A stretch of 64,000 nucleotides of DNA from positions 310,001-374,000 of the forward strand of contig JAUIIL010000004.1 in NCBI GenBank assembly GCA_030431635.1. Reading direction: 5' to 3'. The notes below the pieces were generated by a model. It made no database searches. It had not been told where the DNA came from and worked only from the letters and a program-made list of their open reading frames with translations. Source of the DNA: Bacteriovoracia bacterium. Its GTDB lineage: Bacteria > Bdellovibrionota > Bacteriovoracia > Bacteriovoracales > Bacteriovoracaceae. Of this stretch, positions 18,459 to 26,121 are shown piece after piece. Within the stretch, counting starts at the first letter, position 1; each line of letters begins with the position of its first letter. The translations under genes were made by a program, and so were the position numbers.

Positions 18459-19899
18459 AGTCTTGGAATGGTAGGCTAGCGTTAAAGAGGTTGATATTTA
18501 GTCCAAAGTTAAACCAGAAAGCAAAAGGGTCTTTGTTTCCACTACTAAGAGTATTAAAAGATCGACCTGTTGAAGCAGGGTTCGCGATAAAGTTTTTGCT
18601 ATCAAACATCTCAGCACTTGCACTAGCATTTAGTGTTGTTCTTTTAGAAATTCGATAATTAACTTTTCCTCCTACACTTCCTTTGTAGAATTGAGAAGGT
18701 TCAAGAACATTTGTATCAAAAGCAGCATAAGCACCAACATCAAATGCTTCAAAGTGTTTTGAAACCCCCACTTTAAGACCATGTTGAAAGAGAGCATATT
18801 GTTTAGGTGTTAAAGTTGAGGGATCGATATAATCATGAATTTTAGGACCCAGTCTCCATCTGAAGTACACATTTCCTTTGTCTCCTCCATTATTAAAAGG
18901 AATAAGAATCCACTCCAGTCCAAGTTTTCCTTCAAAGTATTGGGCTTTATTATTTCTCTCTTCAGGAGTGAGTTCTGAATTGAGAGTTGGGTCTTCATAA
19001 GAAAAGCTAGAATTGGCTGAGTCGTAGCGTGTAATGAGAGCGAGGTTAATTCTTCCTTTTTTCCCAATAGTTCTTAGACCAACGAAGGCATAGCTTGTTC
19101 TTTGCACTTTGGTTTCATTCCCAGCGATAAAGTTTGTTGTTTGAGTTCTACTGACTTGATTGTTAAAATTTCCTCTTCCTCTTAATTTCCATTTAGGAAG
19201 GGAGTAAACAATAGAGTTACCTAAACGAAGATTTGAGTTGAGAGCTCCATTGGCCTTAGAGTAACTTCCACCAAGACTTGGTTGGATATAGAGATTATCA
19301 GTAAAAGAGGATTTTTCTTTTTCTCTGTTTTTTGCTTTTGTTGGTCCAGCAATTGTTGAACCTGAAATTTTTTCTAATTGACCAAGCTCATTTTCAATAA
19401 CAGACACAGTTTTTAAATGATACTGAAGCATATCATTTATTTGAGTTGTTAAAAAAGAAAGAGCAATAACTCTATCCATTGAATTAGTGATTTCAACTTC
19501 TATCTCTTCTTTCTCTTCATTATTTTCGAGCTTCTCTTTAAGTTCAGAATCATCTAGAGCGAGTAGGTCTACTTCTCTAAAAAAACCAGAATTTTGCCTT
19601 GCTGTTTTAGGGTTCGTGACTGTGACAATGACAGCAGTAATATTGCTATCAATAAGTCTTTTTTCAATTTTAAGAATAAGGTCAGTTTCTCTCTCTTTAT
19701 CTAAAATCACCTCAAAAGCTGAAAGCTCATCAATATTATTTTGTAAACTATTGCAACTGACGGGTCGATCCCCATCTAGATAACAATCCCATTTTATGGA
19801 GATAACTTGATTTGTATCAAGACCCTTCTCATGGTCTTGTGCGAGAGTGAATGAGCTAAATAAAAGCATCAAAAGAGAAGACAGCAGCAACGGCTTCAT
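18442..19899 (-). CDS. Probable outer-membrane beta-barrel protein
   Basis: A 485-residue protein with a clean signal peptide (LLSSLLMLLFSSFTLA, cut before QDH). Residues about 25-190 form a soluble N-terminal part with an acidic helix. From about 200 onward, alternating polar/hydrophobic strands rich in Tyr, Phe and Gly (YIQPSLGGSYSKANG, VYFRWRLGPKIHDYID, VGGKVNYRISKRTTL) look like a transmembrane barrel. The last residues (DFRWEN) do not match the usual terminal Phe, so the barrel call is inference. AGGAG lies eight bases before the ATG. It is a single gene between unrelated neighbours. Confidence 0.75.
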   Translation of the reverse strand: MKPLLLSSLLMLLFSSFTLAQDHEKGLDTNQVISIKWDCYLDGDRPVSCNSLQNNIDELSAFEVILDKERETDLILKIEKRLIDSNITAVIVTVTNPKTARQNSGFFREVDLLALDDSELKEKLENNEEKEEIEVEITNSMDRVIALSFLTTQINDMLQYHLKTVSVIENELGQLEKISGSTIAGPTKAKNREKEKSSFTDNLYIQPSLGGSYSKANGALNSNLRLGNSIVYSLPKWKLRGRGNFNNQVSRTQTTNFIAGNETKVQRTSYAFVGLRTIGKKGRINLALITRYDSANSSFSYEDPTLNSELTPEERNNKAQYFEGKLGLEWILIPFNNGGDKGNVYFRWRLGPKIHDYIDPSTLTPKQYALFQHGLKVGVSKHFEAFDVGAYAAFDTNVLEPSQFYKGSVGGKVNYRISKRTTLNASASAEMFDSKNFIANPASTGRSFNTLSSGNKDPFAFWFNFGLNINLFNASLPFQDFRWEN

Positions 19900-20014
19900 T
19901 AAAAAACTCCTAAAACGTTAATATCTCCGTCATAGTACAATAAAAGTGGGTTTTAAGGGGGACTTTTGAAAAATCAATAGGGGGGTGTCTAAAATTTAAA
20001 CAGTGAGACCAAAA

Positions 20015-21622
20015 TTAATAATGGGATTCAATATAATCAGAATTCATGAAAAATTTCACTTCAGGGTTTTTTTCCTGAGCAAGTTTTAAGTCCCATTCAG
20101 TTCGAACAGCAAAGCAAAGCCTGTCTTTTCCATCGAACATAATATAGGCGGAATATTCATCAAGAAACTTCTCTTCTTGTTTTTTGTCAGGAAATTTTAG
20201 CCATCTAACTCCCACAAAAGCAGCACTTTCGTAAGCGGCTTTAACATTATACTCATCCTCAAGCCGAAATTTAACGACATCAAATTGGAGAGCACCGACA
20301 GCTCCTAGCATTTTTTCGTTGTTCATTTTTCTAATAAATAATTGTGTGGCCCCTTCTTCACTTAGCTGCTTCAATCCTTTTTCAAGATGTTTGGCCTTCA
20401 GAGGATCTTTTAAAACAGGCTTCATAAAAAGCTCAGGGGCAAAGGAAGGAATTCCGGTGTATTGAATTCTCTCCCCTTCAGTAAAGGTATCTCCGATCTG
20501 AAATTTTCCGTTATCATGAAGGCCTATGATGTCTCCAGGGAAAGCTTCATCAATAATGTCTCTATCTTGGGCCTGAAAAATTACTGGAGCTGCTATTTTG
20601 ATTTCTTTCTCTGTTCGTACATGAAAGATTTTCGCATTTCTGGTGAATTTCCCTGAACAGACTCTTAAGAAGGCCATTCGATCACGGTGTTTTTTATCCA
20701 TGTTGGCCTGGATTTTGAAAATAAAACCAGTGAATTTCTCTTCCAAAGGAGAAATTTCTTTTGTCTCAGCACTACTATCAAAGGGAGGAAGCTTAGCAAG
20801 TCTTGATTTTGGGGTAGGAGCATGATGTTCAAACATATCTAAAACTTCCATAACTCCAAAATTACTTAAAGCAGAGCCAAAGAAGACAGGGGTTTGAATT
20901 CCAGCTAAGTACTCTTCCTTCGAAAACTCTGGCAGTAGTTCTGTGATCATTTCAAGATCTTCGAGTAGTTTATTAAGAAGTCTTTCTCCTATGAATTCTT
21001 TAACATGGGGGGATTCTAAGTTTGAGGCATCAATTTCTTTTGGGTTTAAAGGGTCATTACTGCCAATAAAGCTTCTAATCTTTTTTGTCTTAAGATCATA
21101 GACTCCCTTAAAATCAACACCATCTCCGATTGGCCACGTCATTGGAACACATTGAATGGAGAGAATTTTTTCAATATTGTCCAGGAGCTCAAAAGGATCC
21201 ATCGAATCCCTATCAAATTTATTCATAAAAGTAATAATAGGGGTATCTCGTAGGCGGCAAACTTCCATTAATTTAATCGTCTGGGCCTCAACACCTTTGG
21301 CAGAATCGATCATCATGAGGACGGATTCAACAGCAGTAAGAGTTCTGTAGGTATCTTCAGAAAAGTCTTTATGTCCGGGGGTGTCCAAAAGATGCATGGC
21401 CCTTGAACAATAATCAAAACTCATGACCGATGAAGAAATAGAAATACCACGCTCTTTTTCTAGTTCCATCCAGTCACTCTTAGCATAATCTCCGGTTTTA
21501 GATTTGACTTTTCCTGCTTGAGAGCGAACAACTCCTCCAAACCAGAGAAGTTTTTCTGTCATGGTTGTTTTCCCTGCGTCGGGGTGAGAAATAATAGCGA
21601 AGGTACATCGATTTTTTTGCAT
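20015..21622 (-). CDS. prfC: Peptide chain release factor 3
   Basis: A 535-residue translational GTPase that recycles RF1/RF2 from the ribosome after peptide release. The G domain is complete: P-loop SHPDAGKTT (12-20), switch I in ELEKERGISISSSV, DTPGHKDFSEDT (G3) and NKFDRD (G4). The RF3-specific central and C-terminal parts include DIIGLHDNGKFQIGDTFTEGE and GAVGALQFDVVKFRLEDEY. Length and motif order match Escherichia coli RF3 (529 residues). It is a lone minus-strand gene. Confidence 0.97.
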   Translation of the reverse strand: MQKNRCTFAIISHPDAGKTTMTEKLLWFGGVVRSQAGKVKSKTGDYAKSDWMELEKERGISISSSVMSFDYCSRAMHLLDTPGHKDFSEDTYRTLTAVESVLMMIDSAKGVEAQTIKLMEVCRLRDTPIITFMNKFDRDSMDPFELLDNIEKILSIQCVPMTWPIGDGVDFKGVYDLKTKKIRSFIGSNDPLNPKEIDASNLESPHVKEFIGERLLNKLLEDLEMITELLPEFSKEEYLAGIQTPVFFGSALSNFGVMEVLDMFEHHAPTPKSRLAKLPPFDSSAETKEISPLEEKFTGFIFKIQANMDKKHRDRMAFLRVCSGKFTRNAKIFHVRTEKEIKIAAPVIFQAQDRDIIDEAFPGDIIGLHDNGKFQIGDTFTEGERIQYTGIPSFAPELFMKPVLKDPLKAKHLEKGLKQLSEEGATQLFIRKMNNEKMLGAVGALQFDVVKFRLEDEYNVKAAYESAAFVGVRWLKFPDKKQEEKFLDEYSAYIMFDGKDRLCFAVRTEWDLKLAQEKNPEVKFFMNSDYIESHY

Positions 21623-21735
21623 ACTTCTTATTTAGAGCATGCTTTTATCCTTCGTCAATTTAATAACTTAGCTCATTTGAAAAACTCATAAGTCTATAAA
21701 ATTTGGAGGCTTAGAGAATAACTTCTTGCTGCCTT

Positions 21736-22731
21736 GTGTTGAAGAGGGTACTTAATCCCCTTATGAGATATTTGGGCTTTATTTGTTTTGCACTTTTTTT
21801 GGGAAGTTACTCCACTGCTAGTGCTGCCCATGATGATGTGAAAGAGCTGATTGAGAGGATTATTTCGAAAGAAGCATTTGTTAAAAATGCCCCCTGGGTT
21901 TTGCTTGATTTTGAGGAAAAGCCAGAAGAAGAAATTTTCAAAAAAAGATTTAAAAAATATGCCTTCGTAGTTTTTCCTGATCAGGTTCGACTTATTTATC
22001 CAGAGTTGTATGAAATTTCTAATACCGCAACAAGATTACTTGTTGAGGCCAAACACGCATTTTTGAACTCGGACTTCAAGTTTTCAAAGAGCTACAATGG
22101 GGAGTTTAAAACCCCTAAAAATTTCATGAGTTGGCATTACCGGTTTGAGGGGCGTGATAAGCTCTTTGTGACTGCAGAGGATGAGAATGGGTTTCATGAA
22201 GTTATCTTTCAAAAGGGCGAGTATACACAAGTTCGTTTTCAGCCAACTAAGATGGAGAAAGTTCTTTTTGAAGAAAGTCATACATACCAGTTCCTCAAGT
22301 CAAGAGTCGAAGAGATGAATGTTTTTCTCACTTTTTATGGAGAGGAAAAATTAAAAAATAGTATGGAGAGTTTTAATAGGGCCAAGCTTAGGCTTGAATA
22401 CTACCAAGGTAAATATATTTATGATGTACTTGCCCCTGAGTATCAACAAAGCTACTTCAATTCTCTTTATGCTGCTTTCTACGCAGCAGCGCTTTTTGAT
22501 GATTATTTTGAAACAACGCCAAAGAAAAAGGAAAAAGTGATTCCTCTGCTCACAGCAAAAGCAATGAGTGGAGAGGATAAAGCTAGAGTCTTTCAAGATG
22601 ACAGTGGGGTTACTATGAAAAATTACTCAATAGATGATGAGATATCAGACTCTGTTAAAGAATTTCAAGAGAGAAAGAAACTATTAAGTGATACAAAGCT
22701 TAGAATAGGAAACTGTAATGATGAATTTTAA
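21736..22731 (+). CDS. Exported protein of unknown function, first of a tandem paralogous pair
   Basis: A protein of up to 331 residues with an N-terminal signal peptide (hydrophobic stretch through SYSTASAA). The start is uncertain: GTG 21736 lacks a close ribosome site, and ATG 21763 is an alternative that keeps the signal peptide. It is related to the next gene throughout: APWVLLDFEEKPEEEIFKKRFKK here matches APWRLLFFTDRPSENEFKKRFRK there, and YDVLAPEYQQ matches YDVMAPGFRF. No known family is recognised. It overlaps the next gene by 14 bases, and the pair is coupled to ygiQ. Confidence 0.8.
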   Translation: MLKRVLNPLMRYLGFICFALFLGSYSTASAAHDDVKELIERIISKEAFVKNAPWVLLDFEEKPEEEIFKKRFKKYAFVVFPDQVRLIYPELYEISNTATRLLVEAKHAFLNSDFKFSKSYNGEFKTPKNFMSWHYRFEGRDKLFVTAEDENGFHEVIFQKGEYTQVRFQPTKMEKVLFEESHTYQFLKSRVEEMNVFLTFYGEEKLKNSMESFNRAKLRLEYYQGKYIYDVLAPEYQQSYFNSLYAAFYAAALFDDYFETTPKKKEKVIPLLTAKAMSGEDKARVFQDDSGVTMKNYSIDDEISDSVKEFQERKKLLSDTKLRIGNCNDEF

Positions 22732-23704
22732 GAATTCTTTTAGAATGCTATCAATATTTTTTTTACTGTTAACTTCAGTTTTTGCCTCTGAAATTCCAGA
22801 TGACCCCAGAAGTGTTGTCGAGCATGTGATTGCTCATAAAGATTATCTTGAAATTGCCCCTTGGAGGCTTCTTTTTTTTACAGACAGACCTAGTGAAAAT
22901 GAATTTAAAAAACGCTTTAGAAAGATCATCACAATGATTTATCCGACAAGAATTTCTCCAGAGTTAAAGATTTCTCAAGAAAAGATAAATGAAGCTTCAT
23001 TCCTAGTGGCGCAAAGTAAAAGAAGATTTGATAGCATTAAAAGTGGCCAAAGTTACACGGAATTTAACTCACGACCACCACAAGGCTTTTCTAATTTTAT
23101 CGTAAGAGAAGAAGATGGAAAATTTATTATCCATGCTGAAACAGAGTTTGGTGTTCATACTGTTATCTTTAAAGGGAAGAGAACTGAAGTTAAATTCACG
23201 CCTACAAAACTTAGGAAAGTACCTTTTGAAGGGAGTCACACGCAAGCGTGGTTGAAAGGGCTTCTCGAAATAGGGAAAAGTCTTGAAGAAGTTATTACTG
23301 TGATGGCTGGAATTCATGGAGAGAAGTTAAGTGAAGAGCAAAAGGCCCAAATTTCAGCACAGATTACAGATAAGCAGCAAGCTAGAATTGATATGATGAA
23401 AGGCCATGAGATTTATGATGTCATGGCCCCAGGTTTTCGCTTTGAATCTTTGAGAGTTTATGAACTGCTTGAGTATGCGAGGGCCAACTTATATAAAGAG
23501 CCTGCAGAGAGTGGTCCTAGACCGCAAATCAATGCCCTTGAAGCGATGGAGATGGTAAAGAATGGAAGAGAAGACGAGCTTTTTGAAAAGTTAGGAGCGA
23601 GACAACTCATCAATTCAACTGGTAAGGATATGAAGCAAATTGAAGCGGATCAAAGAGAAGTGAAAAAGCTCTATCCTGACTGTGACGGGTTTGAAAGAAA
23701 ATGA
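22718..23704 (+). CDS. Exported protein of unknown function, second of a tandem paralogous pair
   Basis: A 328-residue paralogue of the preceding protein, with signal peptide (MLSIFFLLLTSVFASEIP). Start ATG 22718 (or the next codon, also ATG) has AGGA upstream and lies inside the end of the previous gene. Shared landmarks are the APWxLL motif near residue 46, the KKRF motif, a central beta-rich part around VREEDGKFIIHAETEFGVH, a helical C-terminal half and YDVMAPGF. Its stop overlaps the ygiQ start (ATGA), so it is cotranscribed with that gene, though a functional link is not evident. Confidence 0.82.
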   Translation: MMNFKNSFRMLSIFFLLLTSVFASEIPDDPRSVVEHVIAHKDYLEIAPWRLLFFTDRPSENEFKKRFRKIITMIYPTRISPELKISQEKINEASFLVAQSKRRFDSIKSGQSYTEFNSRPPQGFSNFIVREEDGKFIIHAETEFGVHTVIFKGKRTEVKFTPTKLRKVPFEGSHTQAWLKGLLEIGKSLEEVITVMAGIHGEKLSEEQKAQISAQITDKQQARIDMMKGHEIYDVMAPGFRFESLRVYELLEYARANLYKEPAESGPRPQINALEAMEMVKNGREDELFEKLGARQLINSTGKDMKQIEADQREVKKLYPDCDGFERK

Positions 23705-25524
23705 AAGATCTACCTTTAAATGCTTGGTTACCAACAACAAAAAAAGAAGCTCTCTTAAGAGGCTGGGATGAAATGGATGTTGTTCTCATCACTGGAGATG
23801 CCTATGTTGATCATCCAGCATTTGGAGCAGCGGTGATGGGGAGAATTTTTGAATCCATGGGGTTAAAGGTCGCCATTGTTGCTCAACCTAACTGGCAAGA
23901 TGACCTAAGAGATTTTAAAAAATTTGGTGCTCCTAAACTTTTCTTTGGTGTTACTTCTGGAAATATGGATTCCATGGTGAATAAATACACGGCTGGAAAG
24001 CGAAAGAGAAGTACTGATGCCTACACTCCAGGTGGGGCGACTAACTTTAGGCCAGACTACGCTACGAGTGTTTATACTCAAGTTTTAAAAAAGCTCTACC
24101 CTCAAACTCCTGTGGTGATAGGTGGAATCGAGGCGTCACTCAGAAGAGTCACTCACTATGATTTTTGGCAAGATAAGTTAATGCCTAATATTTTAACGAC
24201 CTCAGGTGCTGACATGCTTATCTACGGAATGGGAGAGCAGCCAATTCGAGAGATGGTGAAACTTCTGCAAAGAGGAGTCCCATTTCATTCTCTAAAAACA
24301 ATTCCTCAGACGGCTTTTTTACAAGAGAGAAATGAAGAATTATCAAAGAATAAAAAATGGAAAACTAGAGAGCTAAGCTCTCATGAAGTTTGTTTGAAGG
24401 ACAAAAAGGCCTATGCGAGGAATTTTGCCTATATTGAAATCGAGTCTAACAAGCAGTTTGCTCAAAGGTTAACTCAGGTTGTAGGAGAGAAGAAGCTTAT
24501 TATTAATCCTCCATTTCAAACAATGACTGAAAAAGAAATTGATGGCAGTTTTGACTTACCTTATACTCGTCTGCCTCATCCTAAATATAAAGGACGTGGA
24601 TCGATTTCAGCGTATGAAATGATTAAGTTCTCTCTTAATACCCATAGAGGTTGTTTTGGGGGATGTTCATTTTGTACGATTTCTGCTCATCAAGGAAAAA
24701 TGATTGCTTCTCGTTCTCAGAAATCAATCATGAAAGAACTTGATGCTATGACAAAAATGGAAGACTTCAAGGGGCACGTCTCTGATATCGGTGGGCCATC
24801 GGCCAATATGTATCAAATGAAGGGAATCGATCAGTCAATTTGTGATAGATGTGCGGCCCCTTCTTGTGTTCATCCTAAAATTTGTGAAAACCTTGATACT
24901 TCACCAGCGAAAATGACAGAACTCTATCAATTGGTGAATGCTCACCCAGAGGTAAAGAAGGCCTATGTCTCCTCTGGGCTTCGCTATGATCTGATGTTTG
25001 ATGAAAACTCAACTCATAAGAAAGAAGATGAAGCGTATGTCGAGCAACTTATTACTCATCATGTTTCTGGCCGTCTTAAGGTTGCGCCTGAGCATACTGA
25101 AGACCATGTTTTAGAAGTGATGAGAAAGCCGAGCTTTCGTTACTTCTATACTTTTAAGAAGAAGTTTGAAGAAATCAGTAAGGCCAAGAAAATTAAGCAA
25201 GAGATTATTCCTTATTTTATTTCTTCACACCCTGGATGTCGTCCAGAAGATATGGCGGCCTTGGCCGCAAAAACAAAAGAGTTAGGTTATAAGCTTGAGC
25301 AGGTGCAAGACTTTACTCCGACTCCCATGACGGTCGCCACTGAAATTTATTATTCAGGCTATCACCCTTATTCGCTTAAGAAAGTCCATACGGCCATTAG
25401 CTTAGATGATAAAAAAAAGCAGCGTAGTTTTTTCTTCTGGTATAAGCCTGAGAATAAGAAATATATCAAAAACTTTCTTAGTTCTCGTAAGCTTGATGCA
25501 ATTAAAGAAGCTTTATTCTCATAG
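23701..25524 (+). CDS. ygiQ: YgiQ family radical SAM protein (UPF0313)
   Basis: A 607-residue radical S-adenosylmethionine protein of the YgiQ family, whose substrate is not firmly established. The N-terminal region (LPTTKKEALLRGWDEMDVVLITGDAYVDHPAF, here broken: LRGWDEMD, ITGDAYVDHPAF) is the family signature. The iron-sulfur motif CFGGCSFC is at about residues 318-325, and a further cysteine group follows (SICDRCAAPSCVHPKICEN). The C-terminal part has LKVAPEHTEDHVL and YFISSHPGC. Its start codon overlaps the stop of the preceding exported-protein gene. Confidence 0.95.
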   Translation: MKDLPLNAWLPTTKKEALLRGWDEMDVVLITGDAYVDHPAFGAAVMGRIFESMGLKVAIVAQPNWQDDLRDFKKFGAPKLFFGVTSGNMDSMVNKYTAGKRKRSTDAYTPGGATNFRPDYATSVYTQVLKKLYPQTPVVIGGIEASLRRVTHYDFWQDKLMPNILTTSGADMLIYGMGEQPIREMVKLLQRGVPFHSLKTIPQTAFLQERNEELSKNKKWKTRELSSHEVCLKDKKAYARNFAYIEIESNKQFAQRLTQVVGEKKLIINPPFQTMTEKEIDGSFDLPYTRLPHPKYKGRGSISAYEMIKFSLNTHRGCFGGCSFCTISAHQGKMIASRSQKSIMKELDAMTKMEDFKGHVSDIGGPSANMYQMKGIDQSICDRCAAPSCVHPKICENLDTSPAKMTELYQLVNAHPEVKKAYVSSGLRYDLMFDENSTHKKEDEAYVEQLITHHVSGRLKVAPEHTEDHVLEVMRKPSFRYFYTFKKKFEEISKAKKIKQEIIPYFISSHPGCRPEDMAALAAKTKELGYKLEQVQDFTPTPMTVATEIYYSGYHPYSLKKVHTAISLDDKKKQRSFFFWYKPENKKYIKNFLSSRKLDAIKEALFS

Positions 25525-25607
25525 CTTAAAGTTAAAAAAAATTTTTTGTCGACTATAGAAAACATTTATGAAAACTTAAGAGATAGTATGTATTTGATTC
25601 ACTAAAT

Positions 25608-25622
25608 ATACTATACTATACT
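25608..25622 (+). repeat. Short ATACT tandem repeat
   Basis: Three exact copies of ATACT lie in the AT-rich intergenic stretch between ygiQ and the VOC gene, about 70 bases before the VOC start. It could overlap a promoter and be prone to slippage, but no function can be shown. Confidence 0.6.
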
Positions 25623-25691
25623 ATTGTTCTTGTACACAGGTTTGGAAAATAACGATCGATAATGTGTGAGTATTAGCTTAAGGAGTACTAT

Positions 25692-26063
25692 ATGGAATTA
25701 GGAGCATTTTCTGTTAGTTTAAATGTTAAAAATTTAGTTGAATCAAAAGCTTTTTATGAAAAACTTGGTTTTGAAAAATTTGCCGGTGATGAATCTAATA
25801 ATTACCTAATAATGAAAAATGGAGATAGTATACTAGGTTTATTTCAGGGAATGTTTGAAAAGAATATTCTGACATTCAATCCAGGGTGGGATAAAAATTG
25901 TAATAAGCTTGAAAACTTCGATGATATTCGTGAAATTCAAGCATCCTTAAAAAAGGATGGTTTAAATTTGGAAAAAGAAGCAGACCCATCAACAATAGGG
26001 GCTGAAAGTATTTCTTTAATCGACCCTGATGGAAATGTCATTTTAATTGATCAGCACGTATAA
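25692..26063 (+). CDS. VOC (glyoxalase/bleomycin resistance fold) family protein
   Basis: A 123-residue protein of the vicinal oxygen chelate superfamily. The pattern VSLNVKNLVESKAFYEKLGFEKF is the typical first beta-alpha-beta unit, and SISLIDPDGNVILIDQH is the typical last one with the DPDGN turn and a potential metal-binding residue. Members bind metals and act on small molecules, but the substrate cannot be told from sequence. Ribosome site AAGGAG lies about six bases before ATG 25692. It stands alone, converging on gcvP, and the surrounding roughly 600 bases lack the word GGCC that is common elsewhere in the window. Confidence 0.88.
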   Translation: MELGAFSVSLNVKNLVESKAFYEKLGFEKFAGDESNNYLIMKNGDSILGLFQGMFEKNILTFNPGWDKNCNKLENFDDIREIQASLKKDGLNLEKEADPSTIGAESISLIDPDGNVILIDQHV

Positions 26064-26121
26064 CTAGCTTACGGTAAACTTACTAATCTTAATGCTCTAT
26101 CCTCTTTTAAAGAAGATGAAA

